Assembly (NCBI GenBank): GCA_013396635.1
Contig: WBMW01003196.1
Coordinates: forward strand, 199,211 to 263,210
Origin: Penelope pileata
Taxonomy: Eukaryota; Chordata; Aves; Galliformes; Cracidae
Direction: 5' to 3'
Length of the DNA stretch: 64,000 nt
In this document: positions 1 to 12,700 of the stretch, in pieces
Layout: every line of letters begins with the position of its first letter
Numbering within the stretch: the first letter of the stretch is position 1
Made by a program: the position numbers and the translations under genes
Notes under the pieces: model-generated
Seen by the model: the letters and a program-made list of their open reading frames with translations, nothing else
What the model was told of the DNA's origin: nothing
Databases searched by the model: none

Positions 1-3000
1 ATCTATGTATATTGTCCTGAATAGTACCTTCAGTGGAGGCAGAGATTGCTGCTTTCTGGCAATCTGTGACAAATGAAATTTCTTTAAACCACTTCCCTGC
101 TTAGATTCTTTGGCAGTGGCAATTGTTTGCAGTTGTGCTGATAGGATGATCACTGTAAGGCAGAAGCCTTTTGTAATGCTAATGGCAATAGTTCATAGTA
201 AAGTGAGCTGTGATGTATATCCCTTCTGTTTTTCCCATCTAGTTTCTTCCCTCAGCCCAGAACCCGAATATTGTTGGTTTATCTGAGATTGGTGTGAATG
301 GAGTTGTGAGCATAGAGGAGCTTTTCTTTTCCTCAAGATGGAAAGGAAAGGATTTATTTACTAAGTTAAAACTGTTGGATTTGGACGATGATGTATCAGT
401 GTTACCTGTAATTGACTTACCTCTCTGTTACAAGCCTAAGAGTAATCAGCGTGTTGCTGTTTTTATGTATACAGAAATCTGTATGTACGTAATTTCTTGT
501 TGTTCAATTTCTCTGCAGTGCGTATGTTCTTCTGCTGTTCTACTCTATGTATTGTATGTCATCTTCCTTCTTTCAGCCAGACCAAAAAATATTTCTTGTT
601 AGTGTTTAGGATTTAAAACAGTCTTTACTGATAAGTCATTTGATAGGTCAAATAGACTAAATTCTGTAGTTAGCATCTGCAAGAATAGCAGTTTCCTTTG
701 AGCGCTTACTTTTCCTTTAGTGGTGATGATTATGGGTGATATTCTGGACCATGTATCTCCAAATACGACAACAGGTCCCCCAGCAGAATGTGAGTCAGAA
801 CTCTCTGCTATCCTTTCCATGGTGCCATTGCTGCTGATGCTGATGTAACCACCATAAAAGGTTTGGAGAATCCTGCTCTAAATTTATTGCCTACTTGTAG
901 TAAAAATATTGAGAGGATTCATTTCTACCAATTGTAAAATGCTGGGGAGATGCTATGATTTACTGTGAAAAAATTGGAAGAATCCTAAATCTACCTAAAA
1001 GAGAACTTAATTTGTCAGGCAAGTCAGAAGACAACTGGAAGGTTTTGTTTTGTTGGTTTTTTTTTGTTTGTTTGTTTTTTTTTGCTTTTAGCAACATAAT
1101 CAAAAAGCCATCATGCAGAGCGTGTTGGGGATTAGTAAGGGATGAATTTGTGGTCTCAGTGACCACAGACATTCTATCCAGTGCTGATGCTTATATGCAG
1201 TTAAATTTACACTGGCATTCTGAGCTGTTACATTTGAGCCATAATCTGTTTTGTCTCCTGAAACAACCCAGAATTGGAAGGTCACAAAAATACTTCAACC
1301 CTCACCCCTTCTCTTCCTCTGGGTCATGTGATTCAGTTAGTTTTTCTCAGAAGTGCACAGTGTAGCTTTTGTCCAATTTCTTCAAATGAATTTGTTGTTT
1401 TAGTATTTTATAAAGCTGGGTGAACATTATAAACACTTACCACAACTGTCTTCTGCAGAAGAATTGGAATGGTAGTCTTGAATTTAAAGTCCTTTATTTC
1501 TGTGATTGCTTTTTGTATGATTTTCTTTCATGTCTTTACTTTCCTCTCTCAGCTAGAGTTGGCAGGAACAGAGCTTGCGGTTTCTGTTACAAGAGCACAC
1601 AGACTCCCTTTTCATTATCCTCCTTTTTTCCCTGCCTGTGGGATAAGCACAAGTTAGCTGTTGCTGTTTGAGTCTCATATTACTGTGCTATATAGATTGG
1701 GAAGTGTGGATTAGTTCAAAACTCTGAAACTGTTGGTGCATGTACAAACTCCTGATTTTAACTGATTCTTTTATCTCCCCTGTAACTCCTTGCCCACCCA
1801 AATGGACTGATCTGTTAAGATAGCCCTCAGGACTAGAGTTAAGAAGATAAATTTCAGGAATGAAGCTTAACTTCAGGGGAATTAAAAACGTTGATATGAA
1901 ATCAAAGTTGAAGATGTTATTTATGGCTGCTTGCGTGTATGATCCATTGCTCATTGTTCATGCTGCTGAAATAATTGTGATTGAAGTTGGAATGTTGATG
2001 TTGTGTGGGATCCTTCTAAGAGCTGATAAACTGTTCATAAGGAGTGACAGGCGCAAAAGCTGCACACTGAGCACACACATTTGGAACAACAATATGCAGT
2101 ACACAGCTTTTAGCTTACAAAGTAATTACAAACATTTAAAATACAGTATACAGTTTAACAGACCATGATTAACAGAAAGTAATTTTGCCTTTTGCCTTGA
2201 AAAAGTTAATGACATTTTCAAGACATTGGGGAGGGAAACAAGAAACGAAAATCATCAGTCTGATTGTGAATAAGTAGTGTACTCAATGTGACTTCAAACT
2301 AGAAGGCTTTTGCTGGCCTTGGGCCCTTAACATCTGTTGAGCATTTGACTCTTTCAGGGCTTCAGTTAAATAGCTTTTTTGAAAAATACAGCAGCAGTAG
2401 GCGTGCAGGCTATTAGAATTTTGTATTCATCTAAATGCCAAATGCATGATGCAAAACAAGGACAAGCAAATTCCATGCCTACAGTAGTGGTGTTTGACAA
2501 ATGATGTTAGAGATGACTAGGAAGGAATATCATTTGGAAAGCAAATCAATGTACTAATGTTTTCAGATAATAATGTTTTGGTCTTAAATATAAAAGGTTA
2601 TTCACAGAATATAAGAAGCAATATATGAACTATTGAGTTGCTTTTTGAAAATAAATAAACAGATGAAAATCCTGTTTTGAGCTGTGCTGCTTCCAGACCT
2701 TGCTATGTCTGTCAGTTCAGCAGTAACACTTAAAATGGTATAAGCCTAATTGCAGCATTTTACCTGTTGCTGTGTGATTGTAGAATACTTAATCTTGCCT
2801 TATTCAAAATTCATGTGGATACTATGCTTTGGGGTTGATTTAGTCTTCACTGACTAAATGTGTGTTTTTGCTTGTGATCACCACACTGCTCCACAGAGAA
2901 ACATGCAAAAGTAACTGCTATGTTATTATGAATGAAGAGAGGAGAAGAAGTCAACAAGGAATCAAAAAATGAAAAAATAGAACAATCAAAAGGAACATTG

Positions 3001-6000
3001 TTAAATATTACAGGCTGAGTATGTTTCATCAGTGGCACATATCGAGAAGACACTAATACACACTAATAGAGAAGACATATAACACACTAATAATCATTGC
3101 ATTCCTATACAAATTTAGATTTCACCTGTCATATAATTAATATATTTCAAGTTCTGCCCCTAAGTAATCTTAGTCTGCCTTGTTCTCTTTCTGTATGACC
3201 AAACTGCATTGGTCTCACTGAGATCAGTGCATAGCCTTGCACATTCTGTTGTTCCTTTGGTTCTTCACTGTTTCATTTCAGAGATCATGTTATGGTATAT
3301 TAATGTCAAACTTTTCTATTGTGTGCCTCTTTGATATAAAACTTTCTTAAAAGATAATGCTCATATAATTCGTTTGAATTTAATCTTAGATTTCATTGAA
3401 AACTTATGTTGCTGTCTTTTATTACGCATTTTACTTTAGAGTGACACAAGCTCTTCATGTAGTTACTTTGTTCTCAAGCACACAAACCCATCTCTTACTG
3501 TGTGAGTCTTTAATAACGGTGAGTGCAATTTTACTTCTGTCTTCTGTTGCCTTTTATTTAACATGAAGGCCTCACCAGTTTATGTGACAATTTTGTCCTT
3601 TCACGTTTAAAAGAAAAATGCACATCTAGCACCTGTCACTCATCATTAGCAAGAGTCTGTCTTGAAAGCAACATTTCCTAGTCTGTTTGTATAACAGTTT
3701 AGATTGGAAGAGGACCTGAAGCTCGTCTAGTTCAGACTCCGGTGGCTCAGAGCACAGCAAACTGCAAAGCTGGATCAAGTTATTTAAAGACTCATCCAGT
3801 TCTATGCACCTGAGATGACAGGGCTTCCACCTCTTCTTTGGACATGCTTACATGCTTTTATGTTGGTGTTTGGCAACCTTCCTTGAAAAGAAGTTTTTCT
3901 TATATTTAGTTGTAGTTTCCCTTATTGGAGCTTGTGAGTGTTTCATCTTGTCTGTTCACCATGTGCCTTTGGATTTTAATGGCATTCCACTGGTTTCGTA
4001 TCAGTCTGTCAAGATTTCTCCTGCTCTGCAGAGCCCCAAACTATAGTAATTCTACAGTACTACAGGCCAGTGCTAAGTAAAAGGGAGTAATTGCTTTCCC
4101 CTACCTGCTGATCGCCTTATTAAAGCTGCCGTGCATGCGATTAGCCTTCATTACTGCAAGGGTGCACTTTGATTTGTGTTACGCTTGTCCCTCAGAACCC
4201 AGGGATGGGCATGAAGTAACAACATCAGCGAGTGAGAAATGGATCATCAAGGATGTAGATAAAAGACTTTTCCAGCTGAGGCAAACGTGAACTTTGGACT
4301 TTAGGTACATTTAAAACGATTGCACTAACAGATCAAGTTGTGTGTTTGTGGATGTGTTTACCAGTATGCAGAAAAACTGCATGCCTGAGCAAGTAATTTG
4401 ACAAGTAATGGAATGCCTGAGCAAGCCGCTCATAATGATTGAGTCATTCTGTTAATTCCTTAGCAATATGTTAGTTAATAATATATTTGCTTCACAGTCA
4501 CTACATTCCTGATATTTAACTTAGTACTTTGCACAGGTTTTTGCAGTGCTGCCTTCTCAAAATGCTGCTCTCCCATGTTCATTTTATATAGTTCCAGCAG
4601 CACAGATGACCGTCTCTTCCACTCTGAAGATTCACTTAACACAGTTGCTCCAGAGCTGCATTCCCTCTCACCTCCAAGTTCAATCTGTTAGATTGAACCA
4701 TATTTTCTCATTTGTGGGGAAATACACATGAATTTCATTAACAATTTTGATTTAAGTTCATCAAATTTTACATGTTGTCTTTTCGCTTTCTGTTTTTCTG
4801 AGTCTGAACTTAATAATCCTTTAGGAAATGGAAAGTGAGTAAAAAATTGCTGAGGTATATTTATTTTGAGAGCACATTATCCATGTATGAATTATGTTGT
4901 ATGTGGTCATTTAACTTTTCTTTTATACAACATATATTAGTCTAGTTTAGTTTATATTGAAGGTTGGGTTTTCAGCTTTTTAGTTTGTTAGCTATCTTGT
5001 TTTGATTTCATTTTTAATTTTTCTGAGCATGAGCATGAATGAGCAGGTATGTTTTACTAAACTGCTGCGTAAATGACTGTATTGGACCATTCAGTATTTG
5101 ATATTAGTTCTTCCAGGATGCATTAAAACATATTTTATTTATTCATCTCTAATTATGGCAATCTAAAAAATGGCATGTTTACGGTCATATTCTTTTAATT
5201 CTTGCTGTTCATTTTCTACTTGAATTTTTTACTGGATATATTTAAAGCCCTGATCTAAAACACATCTTGGGTCACCTACCATTAATTTTCTCCCTATGGA
5301 AAATTGGTATTTATTCTAACTTTTTATTTTCCATCTCTAAGTAGTTTGTAATCAATGACAGAAAAGAAAAAAAACATCAGCAAAAAAACTTCTTAGTTCC
5401 CATAGCAACCTCTTGCAAGGGAATTTATCAAGATGCCAAAGAATTAGTTCATTTTCTATTTCTTCTGTTTTCTGAGAATTCTGGTAGGTTGTGGGAGGCA
5501 GCATTTTCCTATTAATAGCAGTGATAGTTTGCATTTGTCATAGCTGACTGTTTCAAATGCTGAAAAACTATGTTTATGAGCTCAGTGCTATTACCAGTGC
5601 CCATTACGGTAGGAGCATTGCCATTTTTTTTTAATTATCTTTTCCTGTAATCCAGCATGAATGACTCCTATCTTGTATTGCTGAGTTGTTTTCATTTAGC
5701 AGCTTATTCCAGCCCCACTGCTTTTCCAGTGTCTGATTTTCATTTTGTTTTGTGCAGGGTCATGCTCCCTAGTTTTCTTTGTGAATGAGACTGAGGCAAA
5801 ATCGTAATTTAGTATAAGCTTTCTTCTTCTTACTTGCTTCTTATATTTCCTGGTGATCTTGTTTACCCACAGGTTGTTTTGCAGTTTCAAGTACAAACTT
5901 TTTATTCCCTGTGTAGCATTTAATTCTGTTTCTGGCTTTTAATTCTTGACATTCCACACTTGCCCTCTTCAACTCCTATATTCCTGTTACATTTTATATG

Positions 6001-6513
6001 CTTGTCTATTCTTTTCTATCTGAGTGAAGTTCTCCTTGAAAATTCTCTTTCTGGTGACAATTATTTCAGCCAGCAGTGTGGGTAGCATTCCAGTTTTGGG
6101 GAATATCTTTCTATTTTACAATACAACGTCACTCAGAAGTTCCACACCTGGTTCTGTCATTGTGTTGCCACATTCTCACTTCACACCCAGCTGCACAGTG
6201 GTGCCTCCCGAGTTTGTTGCTCCTATGCAGCAGTCTTTCTACTGTTACTTAGAATAAAATCCTTCTAACATTCTTGGAACCTATTTTTGACTTTGAGGGA
6301 AGGTGAGGCAGATTTGGATTTAGTGACTTCCCTCTTCTCTATAACTCTTCCCTATACCTCTCTCTCTTGGAGGGAAAAAAAAAAAAATTGGCTTGCATTG
6401 AAATTATGTAAGTATTATGGTTGTATTTTTAATGATACCCTTTTTTTTCCCCATCTCTGTCTCTGTTTCCTAAATATCACTAATGCTTCCCCTTCCCCAT
6501 TGTATCGTTTCAG
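1..6513 (+). other. FAT3 intron (3' part), with an old CR1 fragment
   Basis: No open frame in this stretch shows cadherin motifs or plausible splice junctions. The preceding FAT3 exon, which should encode the cadherin repeat ending just before VYIKVID, is not here, so this intron is longer than 6.5 kb. The only structured content I recognise is a degraded CR1 LINE at about 3.7-4.2 kb. A pyrimidine tract and TTTCAG acceptor close it at 6,513. Confidence 0.8.
3703..4200 (-). mobile_element. Ancient CR1 LINE 3' fragment
   Basis: Read on the minus strand, this ends in a CR1 3' region. On the + strand it starts with TTGGAAGAGGACCTGAAG and CTCGTCTAGTTC, the reverse complement of the usual CR1 tail. 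It continues through AAGAAGTTTTTCTTATATTTAG and a stretch near 4,130-4,165 (ATTAGCCTTCATTACTGCAA) that corresponds to further CR1 sequence. The copy is strongly diverged, has several small gaps and has no usable reading frame. The family assignment is from memory; the ends are approximate. Confidence 0.7.
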
Positions 6514-6789
6514 GTGTACATCAAAGTTATAGACACAAATAATCACAGGCCTCAGTTTTCTGCTTCAAAATATGAAGTTACTATTCCTGAAGACACCGTA
6601 CCAGAGACAGAAATTTTGCAAGTTAGTGCCACAGACAGAGATGAGAAGAATAAACTGATATATACAATGCAGGGCAGCACTGATCCCATCAGTCTTAAAA
6701 AATTTCGTCTGGACCCTGGAACTGGATCTCTTTATACCACGGAAAAACTGGATCATGAGACCATGAACCAGCATATTCTTACAGTAATG
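6514..6789 (+). CDS. FAT3: FAT3 exon: cadherin repeat (first in window)
   Basis: This 92-codon exon enters and leaves in phase 0. It follows TTTCAG and is followed by GTAAATAA. The translation begins VYIKVIDTNNHRPQF, the end of one repeat, then SASKYEVTIPEDTVPETEI, ATDRDEKNKL, FRLDPGTGSLYT and LDHETMNQHILTVM, the A-to-F strands of the next. The entry linker reads DTNNH where DTNDH is usual, so one calcium-ligand aspartate is replaced by asparagine. Confidence 0.93.
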
Positions 6790-9700
6790 GTAAATAAGCA
6801 CAATATTTGTTCTGTATTCTATAACAAGCAGATTTTTTTTTTGTCTTTCTAATTTTTCTGCCTTAATACAACCATTTATTTATATGTTTAATTTGTATTC
6901 AGTCTTTGTCTCTGGCTGGTACAGGTTGAACTTTGAATTATTACTGTTTGGTGAACTTCTGAATGATCAGCAATAATTTATTCGTACTATGCTAACTGTT
7001 ACAGGTTCGAGATCAAGATGTTCCTGTAAAGCGCAGCTACGCTAGGATCATCATTAACGTCAGTGACACGAATGACCATGCTCCGTGGTTCACCAGCTCT
7101 TCCTACGAAGGCCGTGTGTATGAGTCAGCAGCTATTGGATCAGCAGTACTCCAGGTTACAGCATTAGATAAGGACAAAGGGAAAAATGGAGAAATTGTGT
7201 ACTCTATTGAATCAGGTATACCGACATTCTTACGTTTCCGGTTTGTTTTTAAAGTGATACTTGATCATGCTTTGTTTCAACTGTAGACACATAAAAAACA
7301 GCTGTGAGAGTACGAGTCCTATTTTGTTTAATGCATTTAAAGATATAACCTGAGAGCATAAAAAGAAAACTGCAATGATTAATATTCATCTCCTTTCCTT
7401 AGTTATTTGTATTGCCTTCCTGAAGGAAAAAGATACCTTTAAACCCTTAAAGAGGATGTGTTCTTCAGAAATTTCAGAAGCATTCAGGAGCTTTCAAATG
7501 TAAAAAAGTGTTCTTTTTGATAATTCGTGGCATAAGCGAAGCAAAGATGCGGTAAAAAGAGTAAAATCCTGAGACAAGTTCTTTGGTGTTTAGTTACTGT
7601 GAAATAAGGGAACTCAAAAATAATAGTACCCATATCCTTCTGCAAAAATAACCACTAAATTGTTCCAGTTTAACTTAAACTTTCTGATACAAGGAGCAAG
7701 GAAGGTGTTGCTTTGCATGGTTCCCTCTGGGTGACGTTAGATCAGAATTGCTGTTCTCGTTCAATAAAACACATAAGAATTCCTATAACAGCCAGTCAGT
7801 TTGTCAGATTGCAGGCCAGAGAAGAGTGTTGGGTGCTGCTGCATACTTTTCACTTCATTGTATTTTCTTGAACTTGCCTATAACAACGACATTTAAATGA
7901 TGGTGATTTTGAATAGTGTGATTATGGGGTGGAGCTGAATGAGCTCATCTAGCATTTGGAAGTGAGTTTTGGTTCAGTCCATGAAATCTAGATAAAAGCC
8001 TACCATCACCAAGGTCTTGAGCTATTTACGCAGTGTGCCTGAAAAAAAAGTTACTTAAATTTCATTAACTGTATGCTGTACTGCTGCCAATCTAGAAAGT
8101 AATTTAAGATAAAAATCCCAGTTGCAAGCATAAGAAATAGTATATTAAAGAGAGAATGGTAGCTAAAATTTGTTCAGTTAGGGTTGCGTGCAAGGTGATG
8201 GGCACAAATGTTTTATTTTTGTTTGACATTTTGACATCAGTTACTTTGTAAAGGCAGAGGAATTGTTTATTGTAAATATTTTCCTTTTCTTCTCCCAAGG
8301 CGTTGACATGAAAACACACTTAAACACTGTGAAAATGAAGCTGTGATTATGACAGTTTGAAGAGAAGGAATATACTTAATAAATTGCTTGCAATATATTT
8401 TTTTTCTGTTATGTGTAGAGATATGACTTTTTTTTTTTTTTTTTTTTTTTTTATTGGGCAAAACACTAAGGTTCATGAAACCTTTCTCTTGCCTTTCCTA
8501 GTTCAGTGGTGGCTTTTTAGGAATGCCAGAACACTGCAAGTAAAAGATGTGTATGCATACTGTCTAAAATGAAGTTACACCCTGTTCTCTTTCCCTTTCT
8601 TCTAGCTTTTTGTAGGAGTAAGCATAAGACTTTCTTAGGTTTGTTTTATAGGAGAGTGATGTACTGGGAGGGTAAAGCATTATAGTTGATGTTCTGAGCG
8701 TATGGATGGAACATTCCTTAAATGTTTGTAATGTCTGCTTAGATTTGTAATAGGATATTCTAAGAATGCCACTGTGTTTAGAGCCTCCACTTAGAAAAAC
8801 AATCTCTTGCCTACTTGTATGCATAACTCAGAAGTTCTTAAAATTTTTTTCCATGCTGAGATCATGGTTCTGGTAATGTAAACTTTAAGGAAGTAAAATG
8901 TTACATCTTGCTCTACTTAGTACATAAGCTGAACAGTATGTGCAATGGAGTTCAGATATATATTTGAAAATATAAAGAAAAACGGTTATCAAGTGGCAGC
9001 TGGTAATACTCAGCAGTTAATATTCTTTTCCTAATACTTCATCACAGAGAATAACTTGCCTACGTATTATAGAAAGCTAGGAGAGATGCAAATTTTGGTC
9101 CACTTCAGAAAGATTAATTTTGAAGCAGTGATTTAAACAATACCTGCACAAAAAATTAAGATTCACAAGTGCCGTTAGGACACTTTTTTTTTTCAGAACA
9201 ACCTAGTTATCCTAGATCATGAATATAATTTTTTTCAACTTCAGTAGATACTTGAGTGTGCTTATAGCACAAACTCAATGACAAAGATAATTTGAAGAAA
9301 ATATTTAATTTCTAATGTTGAAATGTGCAGAATATTTGCCATTTTGTTTTTTAATGTATCAAATAATTTGCATTTATTTTCAAGACTTGAATAGTTTTGC
9401 TGAGTTATGCAATGTTTCTACAAGTAAATTTAGAATTAGTGTGAACTCTTCATTACAGAAAACTTTCCAGACAGGTTACAAATGTTTGTTAAACAAAATT
9501 AAGAAACTTTAATATTATCTATCTTCTCTCTGCGTGGTCTTTTTAGTAGATGGCCAAATAAACAATCATTCTTTAATTTTCATATACCTTTTTCTTAATT
9601 GCTTTTCTTTTTCTTCACAGGGAATATCGGAAATTCCTTCATTATAGATCCCATCTTGGGTATGATTAAAATTGCAAAGGAATTAGATCGCAGTAACCAG

Positions 9701-12700
9701 GAAGAGTACAACTTGATAGTAAAAGCTACAGACAAAGGAGAACCTCCAATGAGTGAAGTGACCTCTGTGCATATATTTGTTACAGTTTCTGACAATGCCT
9801 CACCAAAATTTACAGCCAAAGAATATTCTACAGAAATCAGTGAAAGTGCTAGCGTTGGCAGTTTTGTTGGAATGGTTACAGCGTACAGTCAGTCTTCTGT
9901 AGTTTATGAAATAAAAGATGGTAATATAGGAGATGCCTTTGCTATCAACCCAAACTCAGGTGTCATTGTTTCACAGAAGATACTTGATTTTGAAACTTTG
10001 CCTGTTTACACACTAACTGTGCAGGGAACAAACATGGCTGGCTTGTCCACTAATGCAACAGTTTTGGTACATCTTCAGGATGAGAATGACAATATACCGA
10101 TTTTTGTGCAGGCTGAATATACAGGACTCATCAGTGAATCAGCTTCAATTAACAGCGTGGTTCTGACTGACAAGAATATCCCATTAGTAATTCGAGCTGC
10201 AGATGCTGATAAAGAATCAAATGCTTTGCTTGTTTATCAAATTGTTGAACCATCTGTCCGCAAGTATTTTGCCATTGATTCTAGCACTGGTGCCATTCGG
10301 ACAGTAATGAGTCTGGACTATGAGGAGACAAATATTTTCCACTTTTCCGTGCAAGTACATGATATGGGGATACCACGTTTATATGCAGAATATGCAGCTA
10401 ATGTTACTATTTATGTAATTGACATCAATGATTGTCCTCCTGTGTTTTCAAGAGAGCTATATGAGACATCCATTTTGGTTCCGACATATAAGGGCGTGAA
10501 AGTCATCAGCGTAAATGCCACTGATGCTGATTCAGGCATTTTTTCACAACTGATTTATTCCATTATTGAAGGCAACATTGGAGAAAAATTTTCAATAAAC
10601 CCCAAGACTGGAGATATAACGGTACAAAATACAACTCAGTTACGAAGCAGATATGAATTAACAGTGAGAGCATCTGATGGCAGATTTGCAAGTACTGCAT
10701 CTGTAAAAATTAATGTGAAAGAAAGCAAAGCAAGCCAGCTGAAATTTACGCAGAGTTCTTACTCTGCAATAGTGCAGGAGAATTCCACTGAGGCAAAAAC
10801 AATAGCTGTGGTTACTGCTATAGGGAATCAAATAAATGAGCCTTTGTTTTATCATATTCTAAATCCAGACAGCAGATTTAAAATAAGCCCAACTTCAGGA
10901 GTCCTTTCAACAACAGGAGTACCATTTGATCGTGAACAGCAAGAATCTTTTGATGTGGTCATAGAAGTGACAGAGGAACATAAACCATCAGTTGTTGCAC
11001 ACGTTGTAGTTAAGGTCACAGTGGAAGACGTAAATGATAACGCTCCGTTTTTTGTCAATCTTCCATATTACGCTGCCGTTAAAGTAGACTCTGAAGTAGG
11101 CCATGTTATTCGACATGTAACTGCTGTAGATAAAGATACGGGCAGAAATGGAGAGGTGCACTACTATCTTAAAGAGCATCATGAACATTTCCAAATTGAT
11201 CCAACTGGTGAAATCTCACTGAAGAAGAAGTTTGAACCAGACACAGTAAATAAGGAGTACCTGGTCACAGTAGTGGCAAAAGATGGAGGAGAACCTGCTT
11301 TTTCTGCTGAAGTTTTGGTCCCAATTACCGTTATGAATAAAGCTATGCCAATTTTTGAAAAACCTTTCTACAGTGCAGAGATACCAGAAAATATTCAGCT
11401 CCATAGTCCTGTGGTACATGTACAAGCAAACAGCCCAGAAGGACTTAAAGTTTTTTACAGCATCACAGATGGAGATCCTTTCAATCAGTTCACGATCAAC
11501 TTCAACACTGGAGTGATAAATGTTGTTGCTCCTCTTGACTTTGAGTCTCATCCAGCCTACAAGCTGAGTATTCGAGCAACAGACTCCCTAACGGGGGCAC
11601 ATGCTGATGTGTTTGTAGACATAATAGTGGAAGACATCAACGATAATCCTCCAGTGTTCACAGAGCAGTCTTACACAGCAACCCTTTCTGAGGCGTCAGT
11701 GATTGGAACATCAGTTGTACAAGTGAGTGCTATGGACGCTGATTCTGGAACAAACAGGGGGATTTCCTATCATTTGGTTGAGGATAATAGTGAAAGTCAT
11801 GACTACTTCCACATAGACAGCAGCACTGGACTCATTCTCACAGCAAGAACTTTGGACTATGAAAAAATTCAACAGCACAAGTTACTAATAAGGGCCATAG
11901 ATGGTGGCATGCTGCCCTTGAGCAGTGACACCATTGTAACTGTTGATGTAACCGATCTCAATGACAACCCCCCTCTTTTTAACCAATTGCTTTATGAAGC
12001 TAAAATTAGTGAACTGGCTCCCCATGGGCATTTTGTGACATGTGTGCAAGCCTCAGATGCAGATAGTTCGGATGTTGACAAGCTGGAGTACTCCATTCTA
12101 ACAGGCAATGACCAAAAGAATTTTGTAATTAATAGTAAAACTGGCATTATCACCATCTCAAACCTACGCAGGCAGGCACTGAAGTCACATTACAATCTTA
12201 ATGTGTCTGTTTCAGATGGGGTTTTCAGGAGCTCAGCCCAAGTTCATATAACTGTTACCAGTGCCAATATGCACAGCCCTGTTTTCAGCCAGAACGAATA
12301 TGAGGTTGAACTAGCTGAAAATGCTCCGTTGTATACTTTGGTGACTGTAGTTAGAGCAACAGATGAAGATTCTGGTACTTACGGCCGTATCACTTACCAC
12401 ATTGTAAATGACTTTGCCAGAGACAGATTTTATACAAATGAGAGAGGGCAGATATTTACCTCTGAAAAGCTTGACCGTGAAACACAAGCAGAAAAAGTAA
12501 TTGCCATTAGTTTAATGGCCAAAGATGCAGGAGGAAAAGTTGCTTTCTGTACAGTTAATGTAATACTTACAGATGACAATGATAATGCTCCACAATTCCG
12601 AGCAACAGAGTATGAAGTAAATATTGGATCTGATGTTCCACGGGGAACTTCTGTCATTAAAGTCTGGGCATCTGATGCTGATGAGGGTACAAATGCAGAC

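Noticed and set aside
294..602. Open frame of about 100 codons near the window start
   Set aside because: No cadherin or other recognisable motif and no splice context; interpreted as chance within an intron.
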